Source: SHVO01 sp041905795 (GTDB lineage: Bacteria > Pseudomonadota > Alphaproteobacteria > Rhodospirillales > Rhodospirillaceae). Taken from it: a stretch of 64,000 nt of DNA. Below the pieces are notes generated by a model. That model ran no database searches and was not told the origin of the DNA. It saw only the letters and a program-made list of their open reading frames with translations. The stretch lies in NCBI GenBank assembly GCA_041905795.1, contig JAYRKL010000019.1, positions 13,336 through 77,335 of the forward strand. Direction: 5' to 3'. Positions 16,540 through 24,774 of this stretch are shown piece after piece (position 1 is the first letter of the stretch; every line of letters begins with the position of its first letter). Made by a program: the position numbers and the translations under genes.

Positions 16540-17124
16540 ATGGGCAAATCCCTCCCCACGCTCGTTGCGGCCGTGCTGCTGGCCGGCGGCCTGATGGCAG
16601 TCTCCGCCGCGGCCGCAGACCCCGCGATCCGCTTCGCCGACGCCACTACCTTCGCCACCGACGCGACCTCGCTGTCGATCAATGTCGAGGCCCGGCCGCC
16701 GAAGGAATATCCGCATGTGATGTACCGCGCGCCCTTCACCTTCGAGCAGGCGGCCAAAGTCTGGGCGGCGGCTCACTTCAGCCTCAGCGGCAACAGCGTC
16801 AACGCGTTGCGCATCACCGTGACGGAAGGGGACATCACCGAAAAGCTGCTGCCCAAGACCGGCGGTATCAAGGGCTGGTTCACCAAGGATCAAGCCGCGG
16901 AGTACGAAGCGCGTCTCGCGGTGGAAGTGGCTGTGGTCGATCCCAACGGCAAGGTTGTCGCCGCGGCGGACGGCAAGGCCTGGCAAAAGCGCACCGTGAC
17001 CGAAGGCGCCACCGAGGAAGACAAGCGCGGTGTCTGGGCCGATATGATCAAGTCGACCTTCGACAACATGGATGCGGAGCTGCAGCCCCGCATCCGCGCT
17101 ACTATGGCGTCATACATGCACTAA
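16540..17124 (+). CDS. Exported protein of unknown function
   Basis: A 194-residue protein with a clear Sec signal peptide (MGKSLPTLVAAVLLAGGLMAVSAAAA, cleavage probably after AAA near residue 27). The mature part is soluble, contains a KLLPKTGGIKGWFTKDQAAEYEA segment and ends with a helical NMDAELQPRIRATMASYMH tail. I do not recognise the family; it could be a periplasmic DUF of the kind found after hslO in alphaproteobacteria. It starts 10 bases after hslO, with AAGGA just upstream of the ATG. Confidence 0.75.
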   Translation: MGKSLPTLVAAVLLAGGLMAVSAAAADPAIRFADATTFATDATSLSINVEARPPKEYPHVMYRAPFTFEQAAKVWAAAHFSLSGNSVNALRITVTEGDITEKLLPKTGGIKGWFTKDQAAEYEARLAVEVAVVDPNGKVVAAADGKAWQKRTVTEGATEEDKRGVWADMIKSTFDNMDAELQPRIRATMASYMH

Positions 17125-17229
17125 ACTCTCCGCGACGTATGGTGCAGTTTTTCGTGCGCCTCGCGGCGCGCACGCCTTCGGCATGACGGCGTCGCGGCGG
17201 CGCCCAAAATTGCTGCTTGAGCCGCCTGC

Positions 17230-17272
17230 CTAGACCCTGTTTCCGCTTCGTTGAATTGGAAACAGAGTCTAG
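17230..17272. repeat. Imperfect palindrome, intergenic repeat unit 1
   Basis: Arms CTAGACCCTGTTTCC and GGAAACAGAGTCTAG pair over 15 bases with one G:U-type mismatch around a 13-base loop. It has no T-run. The form resembles dispersed palindromic repeats of alphaproteobacterial genomes. It sits between the converging exported-protein gene and folE. Confidence 0.6.
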
Positions 17273-17286
17273 GTCTTTGTTTGGTC

Positions 17287-17330
17287 GCATGTTAAGCGGC
17301 CGAACCGGTTTCCACTTCGGCCTAACATGC
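17287..17330. repeat. Imperfect palindrome, intergenic repeat unit 2
   Basis: The arms GCATGTTA-AGC-GGCCGAA and TTCGGCC-TAACATGC pair over 15 bases, with a three-base bulge in the left arm. It lies 14 bases after unit 1 and ends next to the folE stop. The two units share TCTAG edges and a GTTTCC core, so they may be parts of one mosaic element. Confidence 0.6.
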
Positions 17331-17331
17331 T

Positions 17332-17925
17332 CTAGGCGCGGCCGATAAAGGCCAGGAATTCCTTGCGCGTCGAGGGATCGTCGCGGAAGGCGCCCAACAT
17401 CGTGCTGGTGACCATGGACACGCCGGGCTTCTCGACGCCGCGGGTGGTCATGCACTGGTGTTCGGCTTCCACCACCACCGCCACGCCTTTCGGCTTCAGG
17501 ACGTCGTTGATGGCGTTGGCGATCTGCGCGGTCATCTTTTCCTGGATCTGCAGCCGCTTCGCATAAGCCTCCACGACCCGCGCGAGTTTCGAGATGCCGA
17601 CAACGCGCCTGTCGGGCAGATAAGCCACATAGGCCTTGCCGATGATCGGCACCATATGGTGTTCGCAATGACTTTCGAAGGTGATGTCCTTGAGGACCAC
17701 CATCTCGTCGTAGCCGTCGGTTTCCTCGAAGGTGGTGCGCAGGATCTCTTCCGGATCCTTGTGGTAGCCGGCGAAGAATTCTTCATAGGAGCGCACCACG
17801 CGCGCCGGTGTGTCGCCCAGGCCTTCGCGCGCGGGGTCGTCGCCGGCCCAGCGGATCAAGGTGGCGACGGCGGCTTCCGCTTCTTCGCGGGTCGGGCGCG
17901 GGAGGGTCTTGCGGGATGAGGTCAT
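17332..17925 (-). CDS. folE: GTP cyclohydrolase I
   Basis: A 197-residue enzyme that turns GTP into 7,8-dihydroneopterin triphosphate, the first step of folate synthesis. Zinc and catalytic residues are visible in ESHCEHHMVPIIGKAYVAYLP and in EAEHQCMTTRGVEKPG; the SKLARVVEAYAKRLQIQEKMT helix is also typical. Length is that of type IA enzymes. apaG lies upstream in the same direction, about 20 bases away. Confidence 0.96.
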   Translation of the reverse strand: MTSSRKTLPRPTREEAEAAVATLIRWAGDDPAREGLGDTPARVVRSYEEFFAGYHKDPEEILRTTFEETDGYDEMVVLKDITFESHCEHHMVPIIGKAYVAYLPDRRVVGISKLARVVEAYAKRLQIQEKMTAQIANAINDVLKPKGVAVVVEAEHQCMTTRGVEKPGVSMVTSTMLGAFRDDPSTRKEFLAFIGRA

Positions 17926-17946
17926 GGGGCGGCGAAGGTTGGGGGG

Positions 17947-18363
17947 CTAGTTTATGGCGGCGGTGTCGTACGGACTATCGAGAGAAAAGGCGGGGATTTC
18001 AATGTCGAAACGCTCGCCCGCCGGCGTGGTCATTTCATAACTGCCGACCATGATGCCGGACGGCGTCGGCAGCGGGCAACCGCTGGTGTATTCGAAAGTG
18101 TCGCCCGGCTTGAGAACCGGCTGTTCGCCCACCACGCCCGGCCCTTTGACTTCCTGCAGCCGGCCGAGCTTGTCGGTGATGCGCCAATGCCGGTTCAGGA
18201 GCTGCACCGTCTCCGGCCCGCGGTTCTCGATGTTGACGCGATAGGCCCAGACGAAATGATCGCGGTCCGGCGCGGACTGCTCCTCGAGGTAAAACGTGCG
18301 CACGGACACGCAGATATTCCGCGTCACCTTCTCGTACAACGCAGTCGGCGGCTTGCTGCTCAA
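17947..18363 (-). CDS. apaG: ApaG/Co2+-Mg2+ efflux-associated protein (fibronectin III-like fold)
   Basis: A 138-residue single-domain protein of the ApaG family, whose exact role is not settled. Typical segments are VSVRTFYLEEQSAPDRDHFVWAYRVNIENRG, the GPGVVGEQPVLKPGDTFEYTSGCPL loop and the MVGSYEM strand. It begins with TTG at 18363; GAGGG lies a few bases upstream, and no ATG or GTG in frame fits better. It lies between metZ and folE, an order often seen in alphaproteobacteria. Confidence 0.92.
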   Translation of the reverse strand: MSSKPPTALYEKVTRNICVSVRTFYLEEQSAPDRDHFVWAYRVNIENRGPETVQLLNRHWRITDKLGRLQEVKGPGVVGEQPVLKPGDTFEYTSGCPLPTPSGIMVGSYEMTTPAGERFDIEIPAFSLDSPYDTAAIN

Positions 18364-18425
18364 GGGACCCTCGCTTCAGACAGGCTTATATTGAACGCCG
18401 AGGGCCTGGACGCAAGGGCTTACGG

Positions 18426-19616
18426 TCAGCTCAAAGCCTGGGTCAGGTCCGCCAGCAGATCGTTTGGGTCCTCGAGTCCCACCGACAGGCGAATGAACCC
18501 GTCGGTGATTCCGACCTCCGCGCGCTGCTCCGGCGTAAGGCGCTGATGCGTCGTGGTGGCGGAATGGCAGATCAGGCTCTTCGCATCGCCGAGGTTGTTG
18601 GAGATGTCGATGAGTTTGAGCTTGTTCAGGAAGCGGAATGCCGCCGGTTTTCCACCCGCGACCTCGAGCGCGATGATCGAGCCGCCGCCGGTCATCTGTC
18701 TGGCGGCGAGCTGGTATTGCGGGTGACTCTCCAGCAGGGGATAGGCCACGCGCAAAAGGGACTTGTTTTGCGAGAGAGCGCGCGCGATCGCAAGCGCGCT
18801 CTCGCAGTGCCGGCGTACGCGCAGATCGAGGGTCTCAAGGCCCTTGAGCAGCACCCAGGCGTTGAAAGGCGACAGGCTCGGGCCGGTGTGGCGGAAAAAC
18901 GGGGTGAGTTTGTCGGTGATGAATTGCCTGGTTCCGAGTACGGCTCCGCCGAGGCAGCGTCCCTGGCCGTCGATATGTTTGGTCGCCGAGTAGACCACCA
19001 CGTCGGCGCCGAGGGTCAAAGGCTTCTGCAGGATCGGGGTCGCGAAGACGTTGTCGACCACCACCGTGGCGCCGGCGGCGTGGGCCAGCGCGCAGACGGC
19101 GGGCAGGTCGATCATCTCCAGGCTCGGGTTCGACGGCGTTTCCAGGAACACCGCCTTGGCCGGCTTGGCGAACGCCGCCTTCCATTGCGCGAGGTCGGCG
19201 CCGTCGACGAATTCGGTGACGATGCCGAAGCGGGGCAGCAGTTCACCGCAAATATACTGGCATGATCCGAACAGCGCCCGCGACGCTACCAATCTGTCGC
19301 CGGCGCTGAGCTGGCAGGCGAGGGCCGCGAACACCGCGGCCATGCCGCTGGCCATGGCGCGGCACTCCTCGGCGCCCTCGATCAGCGCCAGGCGGCGTTC
19401 AAACATCGCCACGGTCGGATTGCGGAAGCGCGAATAGACGAAGCGCTCGAGCCCGCCGTTGAAGGACTGCTCGGCTTCCTCGGCGGTGCTGTAGACATAC
19501 CCCGAGGTCAAATAGATGGCTTCGCTGGTCTCCATGAACTGGCTGCGTTCGGTGGCGCCGCGCACAAGTTGTGTCTGGAAGGCCCAGTCCCGTTGGGAGT
19601 CGTAGTCGGTGGTCAT
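18426..19616 (-). CDS. metZ: O-succinylhomoserine sulfhydrylase, PLP enzyme of methionine synthesis
   Basis: A 396-residue Cys/Met-metabolism PLP enzyme. The PLP-lysine is in YSATKHIDGQGRCLGGAVLG, and the tail has the usual SLICHSATTTHQRL and IRLSVGLEDPNDLLADLTQAL. Members exchange the succinyl (or acetyl) group of activated homoserine for sulfide to make homocysteine. The upstream SAM-II riboswitch and terminator confirm a methionine role. MetZ fits better than cystathionine gamma-synthase because of the alphaproteobacterial context, but the acyl donor cannot be proved. Confidence 0.92.
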   Translation of the reverse strand: MTTDYDSQRDWAFQTQLVRGATERSQFMETSEAIYLTSGYVYSTAEEAEQSFNGGLERFVYSRFRNPTVAMFERRLALIEGAEECRAMASGMAAVFAALACQLSAGDRLVASRALFGSCQYICGELLPRFGIVTEFVDGADLAQWKAAFAKPAKAVFLETPSNPSLEMIDLPAVCALAHAAGATVVVDNVFATPILQKPLTLGADVVVYSATKHIDGQGRCLGGAVLGTRQFITDKLTPFFRHTGPSLSPFNAWVLLKGLETLDLRVRRHCESALAIARALSQNKSLLRVAYPLLESHPQYQLAARQMTGGGSIIALEVAGGKPAAFRFLNKLKLIDISNNLGDAKSLICHSATTTHQRLTPEQRAEVGITDGFIRLSVGLEDPNDLLADLTQALS

Positions 19617-19646
19617 GGTCAGTCCTTCAGTTCGGGCAATAAAAAA

Positions 19647-19671
19647 GCCCCCGACCGGAAACGGCGGGGGC
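19647..19671 (-). terminator. Intrinsic terminator in the metZ leader
   Basis: A hairpin with stem GCCCCCG / CGGGGGC, extended by an inner CCG / CGG pair and a GAAA-type loop, is followed on the minus strand by TTTTTTA. It lies between the SAM-II aptamer and the metZ start, so it is the likely expression platform: SAM binding would favour termination. Confidence 0.8.
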
Positions 19672-19683
19672 GCAGGCCCTCGA

Positions 19684-19733
19684 CCTTTTAGCGGTTTTTA
19701 ACGTGGCCGCAATCCGGTCTCAAATCACCACGA
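19684..19733 (-). promoter_or_regulatory. SAM-II riboswitch upstream of metZ
   Basis: Read on the minus strand the leader has TCGTGGTGATTTGA, then ACCGG, GGCCACGTTAAA and CCGCTAAAAGG. This is the conserved pattern of the SAM-II (metA) aptamer, an H-type pseudoknot that binds S-adenosylmethionine and is largely confined to alphaproteobacteria. It ends about 12 bases before the terminator hairpin. Confidence 0.93.
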
Positions 19734-19867
19734 AGGACTAGGTACTCCGTGCCCCGCGCCGGGTCAAGGTTCGCGCCCGGCGCAGGGCCGCCCGGCGCGG
19801 CGGGAACCTTTCTAATCTATTGAAACACCGCTATAACTCACCGACAACAGTCAAGGATGGAATCTTC

Positions 19868-20488
19868 ATGGCGAACGCTTTCGCCGACTACCTCAGTTCT
19901 TTCGTCGCGGCCCTGGAATCCACCGCGGCCAGCGACGGCGCCGGCAATGCCCTCTCCGTGGATGAAGGCATCGCGCGGGCCCATGACGCCATGCGCAAGC
20001 TGATCGGGACTCCCAATAAGGTGATGTTCGTCGGCAACGGCGGTTCGGCCGGCATCGCCGGCCATATGGCGATCGATTTCGCCAAGAACGGCGGCGTGCG
20101 CTCGGTGACCTTCAACGACGCGTCCTCGCTCACCTGTCTCGGCAACGACCTTGGTTATGACCAGGTGTTCGCCAAACAGGTGGAGATGCAGGGCCTGCCG
20201 GGGGATCTCCTCATCGCCATCTCCAGCTCCGGAGAGTCCAGGAATATCCTGTCGGCCGCCGAGAAGGCCAAGGCCATGGGCTGCACGTGCATCTCATTGA
20301 GCGGCTTCGCGCCGGCCAACCGCTTGCGCGCGATGGGCGCCATCAATTTTTATGTGGCGTCGGGCGTCTACGGCTTTGTCGAAACCGCCCATCAGGCGGT
20401 TTTGCACGCCATCCTGGATACCGCCATGGGCTGGACGACGGAGACCGCCATGACCCAGCCGTCGCGGCAGCTGGGGCCGGCACCTTAA
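19868..20488 (+). CDS. gmhA: SIS-domain phosphoheptose isomerase-like protein
   Basis: A 206-residue sugar isomerase domain protein. GNGGSAGIAGHMAIDFAKNGG and ISSSGESRNILSAAEKAKAMGC are the phosphosugar-binding loops of the GmhA/DiaA group, and VETAHQAVLHAILD is the C-terminal helix. GmhA makes D-glycero-D-manno-heptose 7-phosphate, the first committed step to ADP-heptose for LPS or protein heptosylation. A DiaA-like or other SIS role is possible. I use the ATG at 19868 after a GGATGGA site; the frame is open from 19820. Confidence 0.72.
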   Translation: MANAFADYLSSFVAALESTAASDGAGNALSVDEGIARAHDAMRKLIGTPNKVMFVGNGGSAGIAGHMAIDFAKNGGVRSVTFNDASSLTCLGNDLGYDQVFAKQVEMQGLPGDLLIAISSSGESRNILSAAEKAKAMGCTCISLSGFAPANRLRAMGAINFYVASGVYGFVETAHQAVLHAILDTAMGWTTETAMTQPSRQLGPAP

Positions 20489-20727
20489 CGCATCATGGAC
20501 TGACCCGGCTGCTTGGTCTTGGGCATAAGCTGTTTGCCGGTGACCAGGCTGACGGTATGGGCGCCCGTCACCAGGACGGCGAACATCAGGGCCATCATGA
20601 TGGCGCCGTAGGGCAGGATGCGCGGGCGCTGCGGATTGGGCGGCTGCTTCAACTTGAAGCGGCACAACGCGATCAACCCCAATTCCGCTACGAGGATGAC
20701 GAGCGTCAGGATCAGGTCGACGCTCAT
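20485..20727 (-). CDS. Small two-span membrane protein
   Basis: An 80-residue protein with two hydrophobic segments (about residues 5-22 and 41-58) joined by a basic, Pro-rich loop (FKLKQPPNPQRPR) and ending in a basic tail. I do not recognise a family. Its ATG overlaps the stop of the Sel1-repeat gene (ATGA), so it is the last gene of the leftward T2SS transcript. Its stop overlaps that of the isomerase gene by four bases on the opposite strand. Confidence 0.65.
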   Translation of the reverse strand: MSVDLILTLVILVAELGLIALCRFKLKQPPNPQRPRILPYGAIMMALMFAVLVTGAHTVSLVTGKQLMPKTKQPGQSMMR

Positions 20728-21476
20728 GGCTTTGCCCCGCTATCCGTGTTCTGCGCCGTGCCGTTTTTTGACGCCGCCGGCGGATCGCCCGGGTCGCCCT
20801 GTTCGTAGGGAATGACGCCCAGCTCGATCAGGCGGCGCAGGTTGTAGATGACCTTAGGGTCCTGAATCATGCTCAAGTAGCGGCGATACCAGTAGGCCGC
20901 CGCGCGTCCGTTGACGACGCCGGCCTTGCCGTCCTCGTAAGCGGCACCCAGCAGGTACATGGCCGGCGGATAGTCCTTCGCCGCCGCCACCCACAGATGG
21001 TCTATGCCGCCGCTCCAGCTGGGCGAGATCCCCGCCCGGCCATAGATGATCATGTTGGCCATCATATAATTGCCGCCGGGATGCCCTTGGGCGGCGGCCT
21101 TTTCGTACAGCATGAAAGCCTGCAGATCGTTCTGCGGGACGCCCTGGCCGGCGGCGTAGGCCGACGCCAGGAAGAACTGCGCGTCGGCGTTCCCTTTATC
21201 TGCCGCGGCGCGCAACAGATCGATGGCTTTGGCCAGGTCTTGCTTCACGCCGTAACCCTGTCCGTAACGGGCGGCCAGTTCCGCCTGGGCGCCGAGTTCA
21301 CCGGCGGCCATGCGGCGCTCAAGCTCGGCCGTGGTCATGCGGGCCTCGGGGCGCGGATCCATGGCCCGGACCCTGGCTTCGGCGGCGGCGGTGTCATCGG
21401 CCGCGACTCCCGTCGCGGCGCATGCGGTCGCGGCGATCAGGAGGGCAAGAGAGAACGTGCGGAAAAAAGACAGCAT
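20724..21476 (-). CDS. Exported Sel1-like repeat protein
   Basis: A 250-residue protein with a signal peptide (about residues 1-27, ending CAATGVAA) and at least three Sel1 repeats (about residues 60-190), for example ADKGNADAQFFLASAYAAGQGVPQND and AYEDGKAGVVNGRAAAYWYRR. Sel1 repeats are TPR-like protein-binding helices. The start codon directly follows the gspD stop codon, so it belongs to the secretion operon and may act as a periplasmic assembly or substrate factor; that is inferred from position only. Confidence 0.85.
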   Translation of the reverse strand: MLSFFRTFSLALLIAATACAATGVAADDTAAAEARVRAMDPRPEARMTTAELERRMAAGELGAQAELAARYGQGYGVKQDLAKAIDLLRAAADKGNADAQFFLASAYAAGQGVPQNDLQAFMLYEKAAAQGHPGGNYMMANMIIYGRAGISPSWSGGIDHLWVAAAKDYPPAMYLLGAAYEDGKAGVVNGRAAAYWYRRYLSMIQDPKVIYNLRRLIELGVIPYEQGDPGDPPAASKNGTAQNTDSGAKP

Positions 21477-23597
21477 TTACTTACCGTTTTGAGCTGAGGG
21501 TGTACGAGGCGCGTCAGGTTCGGCATTCGCGGGCACGGGGGCCGCCCACTCGCCGAGCTTGCTGCGGAAGGCGTCGCGCACCTGCGCCGCCGTTTCGGCG
21601 CCGTCGATGATGTAAGGCGTCAGCAGCACGATCAGTTCGGTCCGCTGCAGCGACGAGGACTGGTTCTTGAACAGATTCCCGAGGATCGGAACGTCCTTGA
21701 GGTAGGGAATGCCCGAATTCCCGCGGCTGTAGTTCTCCGAGATCATCCCGCCCAACAGCGCCGTCTGTCCGTCGTCGAGGGACAGGGTGGTTTGCAGCGA
21801 GCGATTGATGATCAAGGGGCTTTGAACGCCGGAAATGTTGTTCTGCTGCGCGTCACTGACTTCTTGCGACACCGTCATTTCCACGCGGCGGCTGGAATTG
21901 ATGGTGGGATTGATGTTCAGGATGATGCCGGTGTTGCGGTACTGGATCGCCTGCAGGATGGAGGTGTTGCCGCCGACCACACCGCCGGTCGGCGAGGACT
22001 CCTGCGTGGTGATGATCGGCACCTGGGTGCCGACGTTGATCGAGGCCGCCTTGCCGCTGCTGGTGACCAGCCGCGGCGACGACAGGACCTGGAGGCGGTT
22101 GTAGTCGGCCAGCGCGTTGATCTGGGACATGATCGAAGCGTGATCGCGGACGAGCGTGAAGAAGATTCCGGTGCCGTCGGACTTGACCGTGGTCTGGTTG
22201 AGCGCGCCCCCGCCGCGGGCCGCCCAATCGAACGTCACGCCGAGGCTTTCGCCTTCCTTCAAATTGACCTCGGCGATGGTGGCTTCGATCATGACCTGAA
22301 GCGGCGCGCGGTCCATTTGCTGCACCAAGGTACGAAACTGCGCGTACTCTTCGGCGGTGCCGGTGAAGATGATGCCGTTGCGGGACTCGTCGACCATGAT
22401 CTTCTGGCGTGTCGACGACGATGTCATGCCCGGCGTCGCCGCGGTCTGCCCCTGCGCAGCCATGCCCGCCGTTTGCGTCGTGGTCGTGGTTTCGATGACG
22501 CCCTTGATGATGTCGACGATATCCTTGGCCTTGGCGTTGTAGATCTGGTGATAAAAGGCGCCTGACGTCCCCGTGGTTTGCGACGGCTTGTCCAGTTCGC
22601 TCGCCCATTGCAGGACATGCTGCAATACATCCTGTCCGGTGCCGAAGGCGATTATGACGTTCTGGGCTTCCACCGGGATGAGTTTCACGGCCGATGAATT
22701 GCCGCCGCCGAGGCCGACGCTGTAGCCTTCGGCCGTCAGGATGTCGATCAGCTGCTGCGCGAGCTTGCTCGCGCTCCAGAACACCGGCGAGATCTTCAAG
22801 CTCTGTGTGCCGGCGAGATAGGGCTGGTCCAGGGTCTGGATGATCTCGGTCGCCGTGTTCACGTCATCGGCGTTGCCGAGCAGCAGGAGGCCGTTGGCGA
22901 ACGGCAAGGGAACGGTCTGGATGCGATCCTTCATCGTCAGCTCCAGCCAGATGTTCATGGTCGCGGTCTGGATGCTGTTCAGCGGCTGGAAATAGAACAC
23001 CGGGCGCATGTCGCCCGGCACCGACGATACGCCGCGCGAACGGATGATGCGCGGAATCGGCTTTTTCTGGGTGGTGGCTTCGACCACGCGATACACGTTG
23101 TTCGCGTAGACGACGCTGACGCCGTAGTTCGCCAGGACCTCGGTCACCAGACGGTAGAAGGCGTCCCGGGCCAGGGGCGCTTCGCCCGTGCTCAAGGTCA
23201 CCATCATGTCCTTTTGCATCAGGCTGTTGTCGATCTCGTAGGCGACCTTGAAGATGTCGCCGAACACCGTGTTGATGAAAGCGGCCAGGCGGATCCCCTC
23301 GAACTTGACCGACACCGGGTCGCCGGTGAGCTTGGGCGCCGGGGTCGCGAGCAAAGGCTCGGTCTGGCGGCGGCCCAGCGGCGGCGTGACGCCGGGTGTC
23401 GAGGTCAAATGATCGCGCCGCGCGGTTTCATCGGGGGTCTGGACGGTCAGGCTCTCCGCCTCCTTTTTCTTGATGATCCGCAACGGCTCAGGGATGCGTT
23501 CACGGCGGCTGTCGGCGCAGCTCGCGAGCAGGGACACGCCGGCTATGACCGCGGTCAACCGCAGCGCGGGAGAGGTGTTCTTGGGGAAAAAGCTCAT
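21477..23597 (-). CDS. gspD: Type II secretion system secretin GspD
   Basis: About 706 residues. This is the outer-membrane channel of the T2SS. The N-terminal signal ends in a lipobox LASC with Cys27, so the secretin itself may be lipidated. N0-N3 domains follow (FINTVFGDIFKVAYEIDNSLMQKDMMVTLS; FANGLLLLGNADDVNTATEII), then the secretin core with GTQVPIITTQES and LLGGMISENYSRGNSGIPYLKDVPILGNLF. The frame runs open far upstream into gspC, but the ATG at 23597, two bases after the gspC stop, gives the signal peptide. No separate pilotin is seen. Confidence 0.95.
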   Translation of the reverse strand: MSFFPKNTSPALRLTAVIAGVSLLASCADSRRERIPEPLRIIKKKEAESLTVQTPDETARRDHLTSTPGVTPPLGRRQTEPLLATPAPKLTGDPVSVKFEGIRLAAFINTVFGDIFKVAYEIDNSLMQKDMMVTLSTGEAPLARDAFYRLVTEVLANYGVSVVYANNVYRVVEATTQKKPIPRIIRSRGVSSVPGDMRPVFYFQPLNSIQTATMNIWLELTMKDRIQTVPLPFANGLLLLGNADDVNTATEIIQTLDQPYLAGTQSLKISPVFWSASKLAQQLIDILTAEGYSVGLGGGNSSAVKLIPVEAQNVIIAFGTGQDVLQHVLQWASELDKPSQTTGTSGAFYHQIYNAKAKDIVDIIKGVIETTTTTQTAGMAAQGQTAATPGMTSSSTRQKIMVDESRNGIIFTGTAEEYAQFRTLVQQMDRAPLQVMIEATIAEVNLKEGESLGVTFDWAARGGGALNQTTVKSDGTGIFFTLVRDHASIMSQINALADYNRLQVLSSPRLVTSSGKAASINVGTQVPIITTQESSPTGGVVGGNTSILQAIQYRNTGIILNINPTINSSRRVEMTVSQEVSDAQQNNISGVQSPLIINRSLQTTLSLDDGQTALLGGMISENYSRGNSGIPYLKDVPILGNLFKNQSSSLQRTELIVLLTPYIIDGAETAAQVRDAFRSKLGEWAAPVPANAEPDAPRTPSAQNGK

Positions 23598-23599
23598 TT

Positions 23600-24115
23600 T
23601 CAGTTCTTCTTGCCTGCGCTGGGGGGAGCCGGGTCCTTGATGACGTTGAACAGCTTCAAGGTGGTTTCCGCGTTGTCCTGTGAATAAGAGATTTCGCCGG
23701 TCGAGATCCGCGTGATAGCTGCGCCGTTGGGCAGGGCCTCGCCTTGCGTGAGGCGCTGCACGCGCTTGCCTTTGTCGAGTTCGATGACCGCCAGAAGCCG
23801 CTCTCCATCCCTGACCGTGCCGATGAAGCGCCACGGCGGCACCACGGCCACGGCTTCTTCCTTGCGGCGGCCGGGTTCGTCCACCCACAGGGGTGTCTGC
23901 GCCATCTCCTGGCGCTTGGGGCCGGAGACATACGGCGCCCAACGCGGGAGCGACCAGCGGTCGGCCGTGTCCACGGCCGGCAGTTTACCCATGATGGTTG
24001 TGAAACCCATAGCAAGGCCGGCCACGATGGCGGCGACGATCGCCGCCATATGGGGCACATAAAACCTCAGGATCCGCAAGGATCCGAGCATGGCAAGGAG
24101 GCGGGCCTTGATCAT
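23600..24115 (-). CDS. gspC: T2SS inner-membrane protein GspC-like
   Basis: About 171 residues: a cytoplasmic N-terminus, one membrane span (about residues 19-40) and a periplasmic homology-region domain (WRFIGTVRDGERLLAVIELDKGKRVQRLTQGEAL, then ITRISTGEISY) that in GspC contacts GspD. It lacks a C-terminal PDZ domain, so it is a short form. I prefer the ATG at 24115, which overlaps the gspM stop (TGATG); an upstream start at 24136 is possible. Confidence 0.85.
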   Translation of the reverse strand: MIKARLLAMLGSLRILRFYVPHMAAIVAAIVAGLAMGFTTIMGKLPAVDTADRWSLPRWAPYVSGPKRQEMAQTPLWVDEPGRRKEEAVAVVPPWRFIGTVRDGERLLAVIELDKGKRVQRLTQGEALPNGAAITRISTGEISYSQDNAETTLKLFNVIKDPAPPSAGKKN

Positions 24116-24774
24116 CAGCTTTTCTCGGGAGACCAATAGAAGGCCGAAATATCCATATCAACCCTGGGATTGCGCCCCGCCCGGACCGTCAGGCGGTCGA
24201 TCACCACGGTTTTTTCGCCCTCCGCGACGTCGGCGAGAAAATTGCTCAACCCCTGTGGGTCGAAAGGCAGCACGATCTTGGCGGTCATGCGCTGAATTTC
24301 GCTCAGCTTGTCGGGGGCGGCGCCGGGCGCCGGCGCGGCGGCGCGGCTGACCGGGACGCGGCGAATTTGGATCTGTTGGGTCGGCTCCATCTTATAGCGG
24401 CCCATGTGATCGCGCAGCCATTTCTCGAAGCCGGCGTCGGCCAGGCCCGGCGTTGCCGCCGTCCACAGCCGCTCCTCCAGAACCGACTTCATGACCTGAC
24501 TCTGCTGGCGGCGGTCCTTCCAGACATTGGTGCTGATCTGGGATTGCAGCCGCACCATGTCGGTCTGGGCGCGCACATAGTGACGCTCCAGCGCCGACAC
24601 CAGCTGGTGCAGGCCGAGCAGGCTGGAGAGCAGCAGGATGGCGGCGACGCCCGCCACCATGGCCTTGAGCCGGTCCGACATGACCAGGTCCTTGCCGAAC
24701 CGCTCCATGAAGCGGGCGCGCAGGTCGGTGAGGGCCTTGCGAAGCGGGGCGGGGATATTCATGGCGGGGCTCAC
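24115..24774 (-). CDS. gspM: T2SS protein GspM-like
   Basis: A 219-residue bitopic protein with a cytoplasmic N-terminus, a membrane span near residues 38-60, a coiled helical stretch (LVSALERHYVRAQTDMVRLQSQI) and a C-terminal ferredoxin-like domain ending in a DMDISAFYWSPEKS strand. This is the layout of GspM, which clamps GspL in the inner-membrane platform. The ATG overlaps gspL by four bases. Sequence identity to the family is weak, so the call rests on topology and position. Confidence 0.8.
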   Translation of the reverse strand: MSPAMNIPAPLRKALTDLRARFMERFGKDLVMSDRLKAMVAGVAAILLLSSLLGLHQLVSALERHYVRAQTDMVRLQSQISTNVWKDRRQQSQVMKSVLEERLWTAATPGLADAGFEKWLRDHMGRYKMEPTQQIQIRRVPVSRAAAPAPGAAPDKLSEIQRMTAKIVLPFDPQGLSNFLADVAEGEKTVVIDRLTVRAGRNPRVDMDISAFYWSPEKS

